Below are positions 1 through 6,753 of a stretch of DNA of 17,649 nt, piece after piece. The notes beneath the pieces were generated by a model. That model ran no database searches and was not told the origin of the DNA. It worked only from the letters and a program-made list of their open reading frames with translations. Both the position numbers and the translations under genes were made by a program. Within the stretch, counting starts at the first letter, position 1, and each line of letters starts with the position of its first letter. The stretch is from an uncultured Brachyspira sp. (GTDB taxonomy: Bacteria; Cyanobacteriota; Vampirovibrionia; Gastranaerophilales; Gastranaerophilaceae): positions 1 to 17,649 of the forward strand of contig ONYB01000039.1 of assembly GCA_900321895.1 (NCBI GenBank), given 5' to 3'.

Positions 1-558
1 ATCTTTTATAGTTTTGTCCATATTTCCAAAAATATTTTTGTTAAGTTCGAAACTCTTTGAAAATGGCCCTACTTGAGCCAATGTCGAATCTTTGAGGTCT
101 TTGTATTTAATAGTTTTTGGGAGTCTTATAGTTCCTTTCAATTTGTTAGAAACATTTGTAAATCCTTCATTAATAAAGTTTAGGACTTCCAGATCGTTTT
201 CTGTAAATCCTTTGTATTTTTTGATTTTTAAATTATCTTTGCCGAATTGGATTGCTTCTTCTATTGTTTGTGCCGGTTTGAAGTCAATATGTTCTGCAAG
301 TTGAGTCGCTTTGCCGACTTTGCCGTGCATGATTAAGTATATAACAGCTCCGATAGAGCCTGCTGCCGCAAGTCCGGCTCCGATACCTAATAATAAATTT
401 TTATTTGAATTTGGTTTTTTGTTGCTATTTACAAATTCGTCGGGTTTTTGTTCCGGCGGAGTTGTTGCTGTTAGTGTAGAATTAGTTGTGCTGCCTGTCG
501 GCGTAGACATTGTTTGCGATGTTATAAAAAATTTGCTGTTATCTACTGCTAAAGTCAT
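1..558 (-). CDS. Hypothetical protein with a single membrane segment (partial, 3' end outside window)
   Basis: I do not recognise this protein. Reading the minus strand from the ATG at 558-556 gives 186 codons without a stop up to the window edge, so the C-terminus is missing. A good ribosome binding site (AAAGGGG) lies just upstream. Residues 1-53 are rich in Thr, Ser, Pro, Asn and Gln and look disordered. Residues 55-77 form one Gly/Ala-rich hydrophobic segment (LLLGIGAGLAAAGSIGAVIY core). The rest is a charged, probably helical soluble region. The N-terminus has no basic signal-peptide start, so it is more likely a membrane-anchored protein with a long low-complexity leader than a secreted one. 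It is divergent from the HEPN/MNT pair. Two plus-strand open frames inside it (92-304, 311-631) are shadows. The gene is real with good confidence; its function is unknown. Confidence 0.75.
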   Translation of the reverse strand, partial: MTLAVDNSKFFITSQTMSTPTGSTTNSTLTATTPPEQKPDEFVNSNKKPNSNKNLLLGIGAGLAAAGSIGAVIYLIMHGKVGKATQLAEHIDFKPAQTIEEAIQFGKDNLKIKKYKGFTENDLEVLNFINEGFTNVSNKLKGTIRLPKTIKYKDLKDSTLAQVGPFSKSFELNKNIFGNMDKTIKD

Positions 559-578
559 AGATTTCCCCTTTCTTTATT

Positions 579-584
579 ATTATA
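579..584 (-). promoter_or_regulatory. Candidate -10 box for the hypothetical gene at 1-558
   Basis: The minus strand reads TATAAT here, 20 bases upstream of the start codon and just upstream of the AAAGGGG ribosome binding site. I see no convincing -35 at the right distance, so the call rests on the -10 hexamer and its position only. Confidence 0.4.
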
Positions 585-605
585 AAAACACAGATGTCGT
601 AAAAT

Positions 606-634
606 TTGCTAAATTTGTGTATTTTTGTTAAAAT
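606..634 (+). promoter_or_regulatory. Promoter of the HEPN/MNT module
   Basis: TTGCTA (606-611) is followed after exactly 17 bases by TAAAAT (629-634), five of six matches to the sigma-70 -10 consensus. A TG one base upstream of the -10 (626-627) makes it an extended -10. It ends 28 bases before the first ATG, with a CGGAG ribosome binding site at 650-654. No obvious inverted-repeat operator overlaps it. Confidence 0.6.
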
Positions 635-662
635 TTATGTTAAATAAAACGGAGAAATTTAA

Positions 663-1079
663 ATGAGTGGTCACAAGATTGATATTACAAACTTAAAAAA
701 CTGTATAGAGGCATTGAGGGAGTGTATAGATGCATATAAATCCAATACAAATGAACAAATGCAGAGTTTTATTGAAGATTCTTGTGTCAAAAGGTTTGAA
801 TTTACTGTGGAAACGGCTTGGAAAACTATGAAAAAGTACCTTAAAGAAGCTTACGGAAAAGACGACAAAGAGCTTACAATGAACAATATTTTTCGATTTA
901 TGGAAGGGTACGGTTTTATCAAATCATGGGAGGTTTGGCGAGCTTATTATGACCAACGCAATGATACAAGTCATGAATATAATAGGAGTAAAGCTTTGAA
1001 CCTTTTAAAATCGATGGACAGTCTGCTAGAAGATACAAAATATTTGTACGCAGAATTAGAAAAGGAATTGAACAAGTAA
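663..1079 (+). CDS. HEPN-domain protein (nucleotidyltransferase substrate-binding family, HI0074-like); candidate type VII toxin
   Basis: The 138-residue, all-helical protein matches the small HEPN family paired with minimal nucleotidyltransferases (HI0074/TIGR01987 type). Visible hallmarks are the RFEFTVETAWKTMKKYL helix at residues 44-60 and RNDTSHEY at 99-106. The latter fits R-X4-H-X-Y exactly, with R99, H104 and Y106. In studied HEPN/MNT systems R and H form the RNase active site, and the Tyr is the residue that the partner enzyme AMPylates to silence the toxin. The start ATG has CGGAG eight bases upstream. Its stop codon abuts the ATG of the MNT gene with no gap, so the two are translationally coupled. 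Family membership is secure. Toxin activity is inference, since some HI0074-type proteins have been described only as substrate-binding partners. Confidence 0.88.
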   Translation: MSGHKIDITNLKNCIEALRECIDAYKSNTNEQMQSFIEDSCVKRFEFTVETAWKTMKKYLKEAYGKDDKELTMNNIFRFMEGYGFIKSWEVWRAYYDQRNDTSHEYNRSKALNLLKSMDSLLEDTKYLYAELEKELNK

Positions 1080-1382
1080 ATGATACTCGGAGTAACAGAA
1101 CAAGAACAAAAGATAATAGTGGATATTTTGAAAGATTATTCTGGAAAATATTCTTTTTACTATTACGGTTCAAGGGTAAAGGGAAATTTTAGCGGAGTAT
1201 CGGATTTGGATGTGTTGATAAAAGGCGAGAGTGAAATGCCATTGTCTGAACTTGTTGAATTAAAAGAAAAATTTGATGAAAGCAGACTCCCGTATATTGT
1301 AAATTTTACGGATTACCACAATATTGACGAAAGATTTTACAATTTGATAAAAGATGACTTGGTTTCGGTTTCTGAAAATTAA
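1080..1382 (+). CDS. Minimal nucleotidyltransferase (MNT, HI0073-like); candidate type VII antitoxin
   Basis: A 100-residue minimal nucleotidyltransferase, the usual length for the family. Residues 30-44 contain GS, ten residues, then DLD, an exact GS-X10-D-X-D signature (G30, S31, D42, D44) that holds the metal and nucleotide. A third carboxylate is expected on the later strand, often as V-D-x-x-D; here the strand reads IVNFTDYH at 73-80. The first position is therefore Asn75, and D78 remains. It starts directly after the stop of the HEPN gene, so it needs coupling rather than its own strong ribosome binding site. In characterised pairs the MNT transfers AMP to the HEPN tyrosine and neutralises it. 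That role is inferred here from the motifs and the pairing. Confidence 0.88.
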   Translation: MILGVTEQEQKIIVDILKDYSGKYSFYYYGSRVKGNFSGVSDLDVLIKGESEMPLSELVELKEKFDESRLPYIVNFTDYHNIDERFYNLIKDDLVSVSEN

Positions 1383-1420
1383 TCATTTTTTTTTAAATTC
1401 TGCCCTGTCTTTACAATTCA

Positions 1421-1449
1421 TTGACTTGAGGGTGTTTTTATATTAATCT
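1421..1449 (+). promoter_or_regulatory. yidC: Weak candidate promoter for yidC-queA
   Basis: TTGACT (1421-1426) is a five-of-six -35 match. At 17 bases it is followed only by TAATCT (1444-1449), a poor -10. A small inverted repeat, AATCTTT/AAAGATT (1445-1451 and 1458-1464), lies just downstream. The 111-base gap between the MNT gene and yidC also has a run of T right after the MNT stop but no clear hairpin, so I cannot say whether transcription from the toxin module stops here. Confidence 0.35.
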
Positions 1450-1493
1450 TTTAAAAGAAAGATTTTACACTTTATAAGAGAGGATTAGGGAAA

Positions 1494-2594
1494 GTGGATT
1501 TTGTAGGTTTAACTATTGAAATATTAAAAGTATTAGCGGCTTTAGTCGGAAGTTACGGTTTAGCGATTGTTGTTTTGACTCTTATTGTCAGAGCGGCATT
1601 GTGGCCTTTGAATGCGTCACAGCAACGTTCTATGAGGATGATGCAGACATTACAGCCAAAGTTGAAGGCTATTCAGGACAGATATAAGTCTAACCCGCAG
1701 GTTATGCAGCAAAAAATGATGGAGTTTTACAAGGAACACAACTTCAACCCGATGGGAGGTTGTTTACCGTTGTTAATCCAAATGCCTATTTTTATTTTGT
1801 TGTATTCGGCATTGATGAACCCTGCGTTTATTCAGGTTGCGGGTAATTCAAAATTCTTGTTCATCAATCGTCTTGATACAACCCTTAGAGCAAGTGCCGG
1901 AATTTCTAATGACGGTGTTATGGGAACTTCAAAATATGATACTTTTATTCCGGGGAAAGTTGCTAAAGTTTACCTTCCGGATGAAGTTCTTGAAAATGTC
2001 AAGATTACAAAGCCGAAAAATGCACTTGAAATTCAAGGTGATATTACCCCAGGGGAAAATATTGATTTCAAAATGAGCCTTGATCATCTTGATTTGAAGT
2101 TTAGCCAACTTGACAAAATAGAAAAGGCTGAAATTACGATTACTGATATAAACACAAAAGAAATGGAAAATGTAACATTTGAACGTCAAGACGGCTTGTT
2201 GATTGCGTCTGTTCCGAGTGTTGAAATCAAAAAAGAATTTCACTGGGATATCTTTGCTTTGATTGTATTGTTCGGTGTTACGATGTGGCTTTCGCAAAAA
2301 CTTGTTATGGCAACTTCTAACAAAAATAGCGATCAGCTTGACCCGACTCAGGCTGCAATCCAAAAATCTATGGGAACTTTCATGCCTGTGATGATTATCG
2401 GTACTTTTGTAATCGTTCCTATCCCTGCCGGTGTGTTTATTTACTTGATTGTAAGTAATATTGTTCAGGTATTGCAGACGGTTATTATCAATAAGCAAAT
2501 GGATGCTGAAGGTAATGCGAAAAAGGTTAAGGCTTCTGACGGTTCAAAGGTTATCGAGGCTGAAATCGTTGATGATAATAAGGGTAAAAAGTAG
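1494..2594 (+). CDS. yidC: YidC/Oxa1-family membrane protein insertase, cyanobacterial-type architecture
   Basis: Inserts and folds membrane proteins in the inner membrane, alone or with Sec. The family core is clear: TM1 around residues 20-40 with the hydrophilic-groove Arg33 (VRAALWPLN), the cytoplasmic helical hairpin at 45-85 (MRMMQTLQPKLKAIQDRY), NPMGGCLPLLIQMPIF at 85-100, then membrane segments at about 252-268, 295-310 and 311-332. Between TM2 and TM3 lies a polar insert of roughly 130 residues (about 118-250), as I recall for cyanobacterial YidC. The long N-terminal periplasmic domain of proteobacterial YidC is absent. The C-terminus is a charged tail. The start is GTG at 1494, with AGAGAGGA and AGGG upstream; no ATG fits better. 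queA follows after two bases. Confidence 0.95.
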   Translation: MDFVGLTIEILKVLAALVGSYGLAIVVLTLIVRAALWPLNASQQRSMRMMQTLQPKLKAIQDRYKSNPQVMQQKMMEFYKEHNFNPMGGCLPLLIQMPIFILLYSALMNPAFIQVAGNSKFLFINRLDTTLRASAGISNDGVMGTSKYDTFIPGKVAKVYLPDEVLENVKITKPKNALEIQGDITPGENIDFKMSLDHLDLKFSQLDKIEKAEITITDINTKEMENVTFERQDGLLIASVPSVEIKKEFHWDIFALIVLFGVTMWLSQKLVMATSNKNSDQLDPTQAAIQKSMGTFMPVMIIGTFVIVPIPAGVFIYLIVSNIVQVLQTVIINKQMDAEGNAKKVKASDGSKVIEAEIVDDNKGKK

Positions 2595-2596
2595 AA

Positions 2597-3649
2597 ATGT
2601 TATTGTCAGAATTTGATTATAATTTACCGGAAGAATTGATTGCACAGCTTCCGGCAGATAAAAGAGAAAATTCAAGAATGCTTGTACTGAATAGGGACAA
2701 GCATTCTATTTCTCATAAACATTTTTACGATATCGTGGATTTGATTGAACCCAATTCTCTCTTAGTCTTGAACAACACAAAAGTCATGCCTGCAAGATTA
2801 TACGGTACCAAAGAAACAGGTGCAAAAATTGAAATCTTTTTATTAAAACCTTCAAGTGATGCGGGCGAGGGGTGCTGGAAAGTTTTGATAAAGCCTTCCA
2901 AACGAGTGAAATCAGGCACGATTATTAAAGTTAGTGAGGAGCTTTCTGTAGAAGTTTTGCACAGGCTTGAAGATGATGGTGAATGGCTTGTAAAATTGCT
3001 TTATGAAGGTGATTTGATGGCAGTTTTGCACAGAAACGGTAATATTCCACTGCCACCTTATATTGAGCGAAAAATGCAAACTGAAGATATTAAAAAACTT
3101 GATTTTGAAAGATATCAGACTGTTTATGCAAAAGACGAAGGTTCTGTTGCTGCACCTACTGCGGGGTTGCATTTTACGAAAGAAATCTTGCAAAAGCTGA
3201 AAGACAAGGGCGTCGAGATTGCTTATGTTACATTGAATGTCGGTTTAGGAACATTTCGTCCCGTAAAATGTGAAAATGTTCTTGAACACAAAATGCATTC
3301 AGAAACCTTTGAAATCACGCAAGAGGCTGCGGAAACTATTAACCGAGCAAAACAAACGGGTAAAAAAATTATTGCGGTCGGTACGACGACTGTCAGGACT
3401 CTTGAAACAGCTTATCAAAAATATGGTGAAATAAAGGCGTGCCATGACCATTCAGAGTTGTTCATTTATCCGCCGTATGAATTTAAAGTTATTGATAATT
3501 TAATTACAAATTTCCATTTGCCTAAATCAACATTATTAATGCTTGTGAGTGCGTTGGCGGGCAAAGATTTTATTTTTGAGGCTTATGAAGAGGCTATCAA
3601 AAATAAATACAGATTTTTTAGTTACGGAGATTGTATGTATATTTGCTAA
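2597..3649 (+). CDS. queA: S-adenosylmethionine:tRNA ribosyltransferase-isomerase (QueA)
   Basis: Transfers and isomerises the ribose of S-adenosylmethionine onto 7-aminomethyl-7-deazaguanine at the tRNA wobble position, giving epoxyqueuosine. At 350 residues it has the usual length and all conserved blocks in order: LPEELIAQLPADKRENSRML near the N-terminus, VLNNTKVMPARLYG at 57-70, GSVAAPTAGLHFT at 182-194, LNVGLGTFRPV at 213-223, GTTTVRTLE at 262-270, NFHLPKSTLLMLVSA at 305-319 and YRFFSYGD at 338-345. It begins two bases after the yidC stop, so the two are surely cotranscribed. It ends at a strong terminator. No other queuosine gene is in the window. Confidence 0.97.
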   Translation: MLLSEFDYNLPEELIAQLPADKRENSRMLVLNRDKHSISHKHFYDIVDLIEPNSLLVLNNTKVMPARLYGTKETGAKIEIFLLKPSSDAGEGCWKVLIKPSKRVKSGTIIKVSEELSVEVLHRLEDDGEWLVKLLYEGDLMAVLHRNGNIPLPPYIERKMQTEDIKKLDFERYQTVYAKDEGSVAAPTAGLHFTKEILQKLKDKGVEIAYVTLNVGLGTFRPVKCENVLEHKMHSETFEITQEAAETINRAKQTGKKIIAVGTTTVRTLETAYQKYGEIKACHDHSELFIYPPYEFKVIDNLITNFHLPKSTLLMLVSALAGKDFIFEAYEEAIKNKYRFFSYGDCMYIC

Positions 3650-3680
3650 AAAAAAGACGTTTTTTAAACGTCTTTTTTTT
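3648..3680. terminator. Symmetrical, bidirectional terminator between queA and the mutase
   Basis: An A-run leads into GACGTTT, a three-base loop and AAACGTC, then a T-run of eight. Because the A-run and T-run mirror each other, the hairpin works as a Rho-independent terminator on both strands, ending yidC-queA from the left and the phosphohexomutase from the right. It overlaps the last bases of the queA stop codon. Confidence 0.85.
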
Positions 3681-3700
3681 GTTTGATTTGTTATTTTGAA

Positions 3701-5968
3701 TTAAAATTTGTAGTCCGGAATTACAAATTCTTCGTTGTTTGCACCTTTGTCCACGAATTCTAAATAGTAATCCATAGCAAGGTCTTTGGTGTTTTCGTAG
3801 AATTCATCGGAAATGAATTTTTTGTGAAGAGTTGTTCTTGTGCCGTCGTAGTTTCCTAGGATGTTTGCATAAGTTTCAATCATTTCTTTGTTAGAACCGC
3901 CGCCGTATGCTTTTGTTTTTGCATCCGTGCCGGAAGGTCTGATTTCGATGAATTTGTGATCAAATTTTAAATAAGTTCCGTCGCCAACAAATTTGATTTC
4001 TTCAAGGTTGTCAAATATCAAGCTCTTAAATGTATCATTCAAGACTTCTCTAACGTTCTCAATAGTCATCAATCCTTTTTTTATTCCCATTGCCATTGAA
4101 AGGTAGAAGAGGTCGTTTTGAGTTCTTTTCTTTTCCCCTTCGATTTTGTCGGCTTTAAGTTTGTTGATGTCCGGCTCGGATTCGTTATAGTATGCAATAT
4201 CAACTCTTGTGTCATATCTTTTTACGATTTCGTTTTCTTCAAAAATCTCTTTCAAATAATCTGACATCGGTTTGTCTTTTAGGTTTGCGATAAGTGCGGA
4301 TGCTACGATAATAGCTTCTGTCGCACTTTTTTCTCTCATTGCAACAGCTTTTCTGCCAGCCAAAGACTCAATTAATTCTTCTCCGCCCATAATCATTCCG
4401 CCAGATTCTTCTCCGCCGAATATAAGTCGAGGATTTACTCCAAGATTGATTTCTCGTCCAAATACGTCATCAACTTTGACTTCTTTATTTGGTGCGTTCT
4501 TAATCTGAAGTTCGACTTTCTTCATGATATTTGCGATTTCCTTAAATCCGACAGGAACATTTACAACTTTTACCCCGTTGTTTTCAGCCCATTCGTCCCA
4601 AGCACTTGCAGAAGCTGTTGTTTTTATCATAAATCTCGGGTGATTATCCCATGCTTTTTCGGATTTGAGTTGTTTTGCTCGAAAATCCATAATCATCAAG
4701 AATGCCTGATTTGCCGTAAATACGGTGAGGAGGGTGTCGTTATCCAGTTTTACGTAATCAATTCCGTTTTCGCTAAGGTAAGCAGCTCTTGATGCAGGCT
4801 CGGTTTGAGTTACTGTAAGTCTGTCGTGATCAGGGTCTGTGATTAAAACACAAGTGCCTATCGGGTATTTTTTTAATTTTTCGTCGTAATGAAGTGTTTC
4901 AATTACAGGGAAGAATTTTTCACCGCTTTTTCTCTTTGCAACAACCGTTGCATCTACCGAATAATCATAAAAAGCTTTTTCTCCTTTTGGAGTTACGTCG
5001 TACTTGCCGATAGAGTGGAAGAACGGATCTTCTTCCGTGTTAAACCAATCGAATTTTTCTGAAATCGAAAGCTTTGAGAGAACTCTGCTGAGTGTTCTGT
5101 ATGCAGAACCTCCGACGTTTTCAATAACGATTTTATTTTTTAAAGATTTGATTAAGTTTAAATTGCCGGATTTCGCAACCCCTGATTTGAGGTAATCAAC
5201 GTAAAGATTAACTCCGTCGTTAAGTTTTGCCATGATTTTTTCATCAATAAGCGGATTGTTTTCTGCGGAAACTTTGATTTCGTATGTTCCGTTTTTTTCT
5301 GTTTCTTTGAAAATTTCGTCAATTTTATTAACAAATTCCATTGATTCTTCCGGTAAATATTGGCTACCTTGTGAGTTCAAGTCTTTTGTCGCATTCTTGA
5401 CCGAAATCCCGTGGCTTGAGGTGATGTATTCTCCGCCGACTAAATCAAGTTTAAATGCTAAAAATGATGCCAGCCAAATCGGAATTGTTTTTCTGCCTTG
5501 CGGAACGAGAGTTTTTATTCCGTTTGCTGCTTGAATTCTTGCGATTGCATCAAGAAATAACTCTGAATTGTATCGAACTTCTCTGCCGGCAATTTTCAAA
5601 ATTTGTTTGCCTTTGTATTTTTCGTTTGCAACAAGAGCTTTTGCCAGAGTTGCAAGAACAATTCCGAATAGGTTTATCGGAAATCTGGAATCTTGCGGAA
5701 ATAAAATGTTTTGAGGCCCTCTAATTCCTGCTGTCGAAACTTTTGCTTCTTTTGCATAGTTTGCAAACCAGTCGTATAGATTTAAACCTTCCGGATTTTT
5801 GTTTTCGTCATAAGGATACAGATGTTCTTTTTTTAGCGTAATTGTAAATTCTCCGCTGTTTGAAAAATCCATAATATCTAAGTTTTTAATATAGTTCGGG
5901 GTTTTATCGTATACACTTTTAAACAGTTCGTTTTCAAGTGCATTGTCTGATTTCTTTAACTCTTTCAT
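3701..5968 (-). CDS. Phosphohexomutase superfamily protein (phosphoglucomutase-like), enlarged
   Basis: Belongs to the alpha-D-phosphohexomutase superfamily, which moves phosphate between C1 and C6 of hexoses through a phosphoserine. Visible parts in order: STAGIRG at 78-84 (usual GTSGxRG), the active-site serine loop TSSHG at 183-187 with S185 the likely phosphoserine, the metal loop DPDHDR at 378-383, the sugar-binding loop GGEESGG at 518-524, and the phosphate loop RPSGT at 677-681. GEES is typical of phosphoglucomutases, so glucose phosphate is the best guess. It is 755 residues against about 450-600 for the family, with a long N-terminus and extra sequence between the serine and metal loops. 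The serine loop lacks the usual Asn-Pro after His. The start has GAAGGAG upstream. Family call secure, substrate uncertain. Confidence 0.88.
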   Translation of the reverse strand: MKELKKSDNALENELFKSVYDKTPNYIKNLDIMDFSNSGEFTITLKKEHLYPYDENKNPEGLNLYDWFANYAKEAKVSTAGIRGPQNILFPQDSRFPINLFGIVLATLAKALVANEKYKGKQILKIAGREVRYNSELFLDAIARIQAANGIKTLVPQGRKTIPIWLASFLAFKLDLVGGEYITSSHGISVKNATKDLNSQGSQYLPEESMEFVNKIDEIFKETEKNGTYEIKVSAENNPLIDEKIMAKLNDGVNLYVDYLKSGVAKSGNLNLIKSLKNKIVIENVGGSAYRTLSRVLSKLSISEKFDWFNTEEDPFFHSIGKYDVTPKGEKAFYDYSVDATVVAKRKSGEKFFPVIETLHYDEKLKKYPIGTCVLITDPDHDRLTVTQTEPASRAAYLSENGIDYVKLDNDTLLTVFTANQAFLMIMDFRAKQLKSEKAWDNHPRFMIKTTASASAWDEWAENNGVKVVNVPVGFKEIANIMKKVELQIKNAPNKEVKVDDVFGREINLGVNPRLIFGGEESGGMIMGGEELIESLAGRKAVAMREKSATEAIIVASALIANLKDKPMSDYLKEIFEENEIVKRYDTRVDIAYYNESEPDINKLKADKIEGEKKRTQNDLFYLSMAMGIKKGLMTIENVREVLNDTFKSLIFDNLEEIKFVGDGTYLKFDHKFIEIRPSGTDAKTKAYGGGSNKEMIETYANILGNYDGTRTTLHKKFISDEFYENTKDLAMDYYLEFVDKGANNEEFVIPDYKF

Positions 5969-5994
5969 ATAAATTTCTCCTTCTTAATAGTAGA

Positions 5995-6023
5995 ATTATA
6001 TAAAAAAAGTTACAAATATGCAA
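5995..6023 (-). promoter_or_regulatory. Promoter of the phosphohexomutase gene
   Basis: On the minus strand TTGCAT (6023-6018) is separated by 17 bases from a perfect TATAAT (6000-5995), which lies 26 bases upstream of the start codon. It sits next to the divergent acyltransferase -10 box, so the two promoters share about 50 bases and could interfere or be co-regulated. Confidence 0.55.
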
Positions 6024-6039
6024 AAGATACTTTTTAGTG

Positions 6040-6045
6040 TATAAT
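6040..6045 (+). promoter_or_regulatory. Candidate -10 box of the acyltransferase operon
   Basis: A perfect TATAAT lies 24 bases before the first acyltransferase start, followed by an AGAGGA ribosome binding site. The -35 region is poor at 16-18 bases spacing, so it may depend on an activator or another sigma factor, or be weak. Confidence 0.45.
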
Positions 6046-6069
6046 GTTTTTAATTAAGAGGAATTTAAG

Positions 6070-6753
6070 ATGAGCAAAAAGAAAAAAGAATATTCAACCA
6101 GATTGTCATCGCAGTATAACGTATGGAGAGGTCTGTTCCAAAATTTGGTTTGTAAATTCGGATATATGATTAGATTTAAGCTTGTTTACAGATTAGAAGT
6201 CCAAGGTTTGGAAAATGTTCCGAAAGATAACGAATATATCATTTGCCCAAATCATTTGTCAACACTTGATCCCCCGCTTGTGGTGTCGGTTATGCCAAGA
6301 CATGTTGCGTTCATGGCTAAAAAAGAGTTGTTTGATATTCCGTTTTTGCGTTGGTGGATTGATTGGTTGGGTGCTTTTGCCGTAAATAGAGAAAGTTTAG
6401 GCCCTTCAACCGTTAAGACCGTGAAAATTATAAAAGACAGTAAATGGGTGCTTGGCATGTTTCCGCAAGGAACCCGTGGTGTTCCCGGAGAAATTCGAGG
6501 CGTTACTAAAGGTTTTGCAGGTCTTGCAAAGTTGACGAAATGTGCTATTTTGCCGGTCGGGATTTTGGGTACTAATGAAGTTAAAAGATGGCCTTTTACC
6601 GGAAAAATCGTTGTGAAAATAGGAAAACCGATACCTTATAGTAATAATCCTGAAGAAACAATGCAAAAATGGATAGATGCTATTGAAGAATTGACCGGTT
6701 TTAAATATATTTCGGATGAAGAAACGAAGGAGATTGGAGCTGAGAATGAATAA
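6070..6753 (+). CDS. plsC: 1-acyl-sn-glycerol-3-phosphate acyltransferase family protein (first of tandem pair)
   Basis: A 227-residue PlsC/LPLAT-family acyltransferase, which typically acylates lysophosphatidic acid to phosphatidic acid at the membrane. Motif I is NHLSTLD at 61-67, giving the catalytic H62-X4-D67. GAFAVNR at 101-107 corresponds to the glycerol-phosphate-binding block. FPQGTRG at 131-137 is motif III, and LPVGILGT at 161-168 precedes the proline-containing fourth block. Motif III normally reads FPEGTR; here Gln replaces Glu. There is a hydrophobic stretch near the N-terminus but no clear signal peptide. The start has AGAGGA upstream. The downstream paralogue overlaps its last eight bases. 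Family secure; exact acceptor unknown. Confidence 0.9.
   Translation: MSKKKKEYSTRLSSQYNVWRGLFQNLVCKFGYMIRFKLVYRLEVQGLENVPKDNEYIICPNHLSTLDPPLVVSVMPRHVAFMAKKELFDIPFLRWWIDWLGAFAVNRESLGPSTVKTVKIIKDSKWVLGMFPQGTRGVPGEIRGVTKGFAGLAKLTKCAILPVGILGTNEVKRWPFTGKIVVKIGKPIPYSNNPEETMQKWIDAIEELTGFKYISDEETKEIGAENE

Noticed and set aside
92..631. Two plus-strand open frames (92-304 and 311-631)
   Set aside because: They lie antisense to the better-supported minus-strand gene with a strong ribosome binding site; their proteins have no recognisable domain and no ribosome binding sites.
1929..2498. 189-codon minus-strand open frame inside yidC
   Set aside because: Shadow of yidC. Composition is Asn/Arg/Phe-rich as expected from the reverse of an AT-rich coding frame, with no motif.
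6716..6745. Upstream ATG giving a ten-residue longer second acyltransferase
   Set aside because: The extension is a Lys/Arg run read out of frame from the first gene; the start at 6746 has Shine-Dalgarno sequence and aligns with the paralogue.
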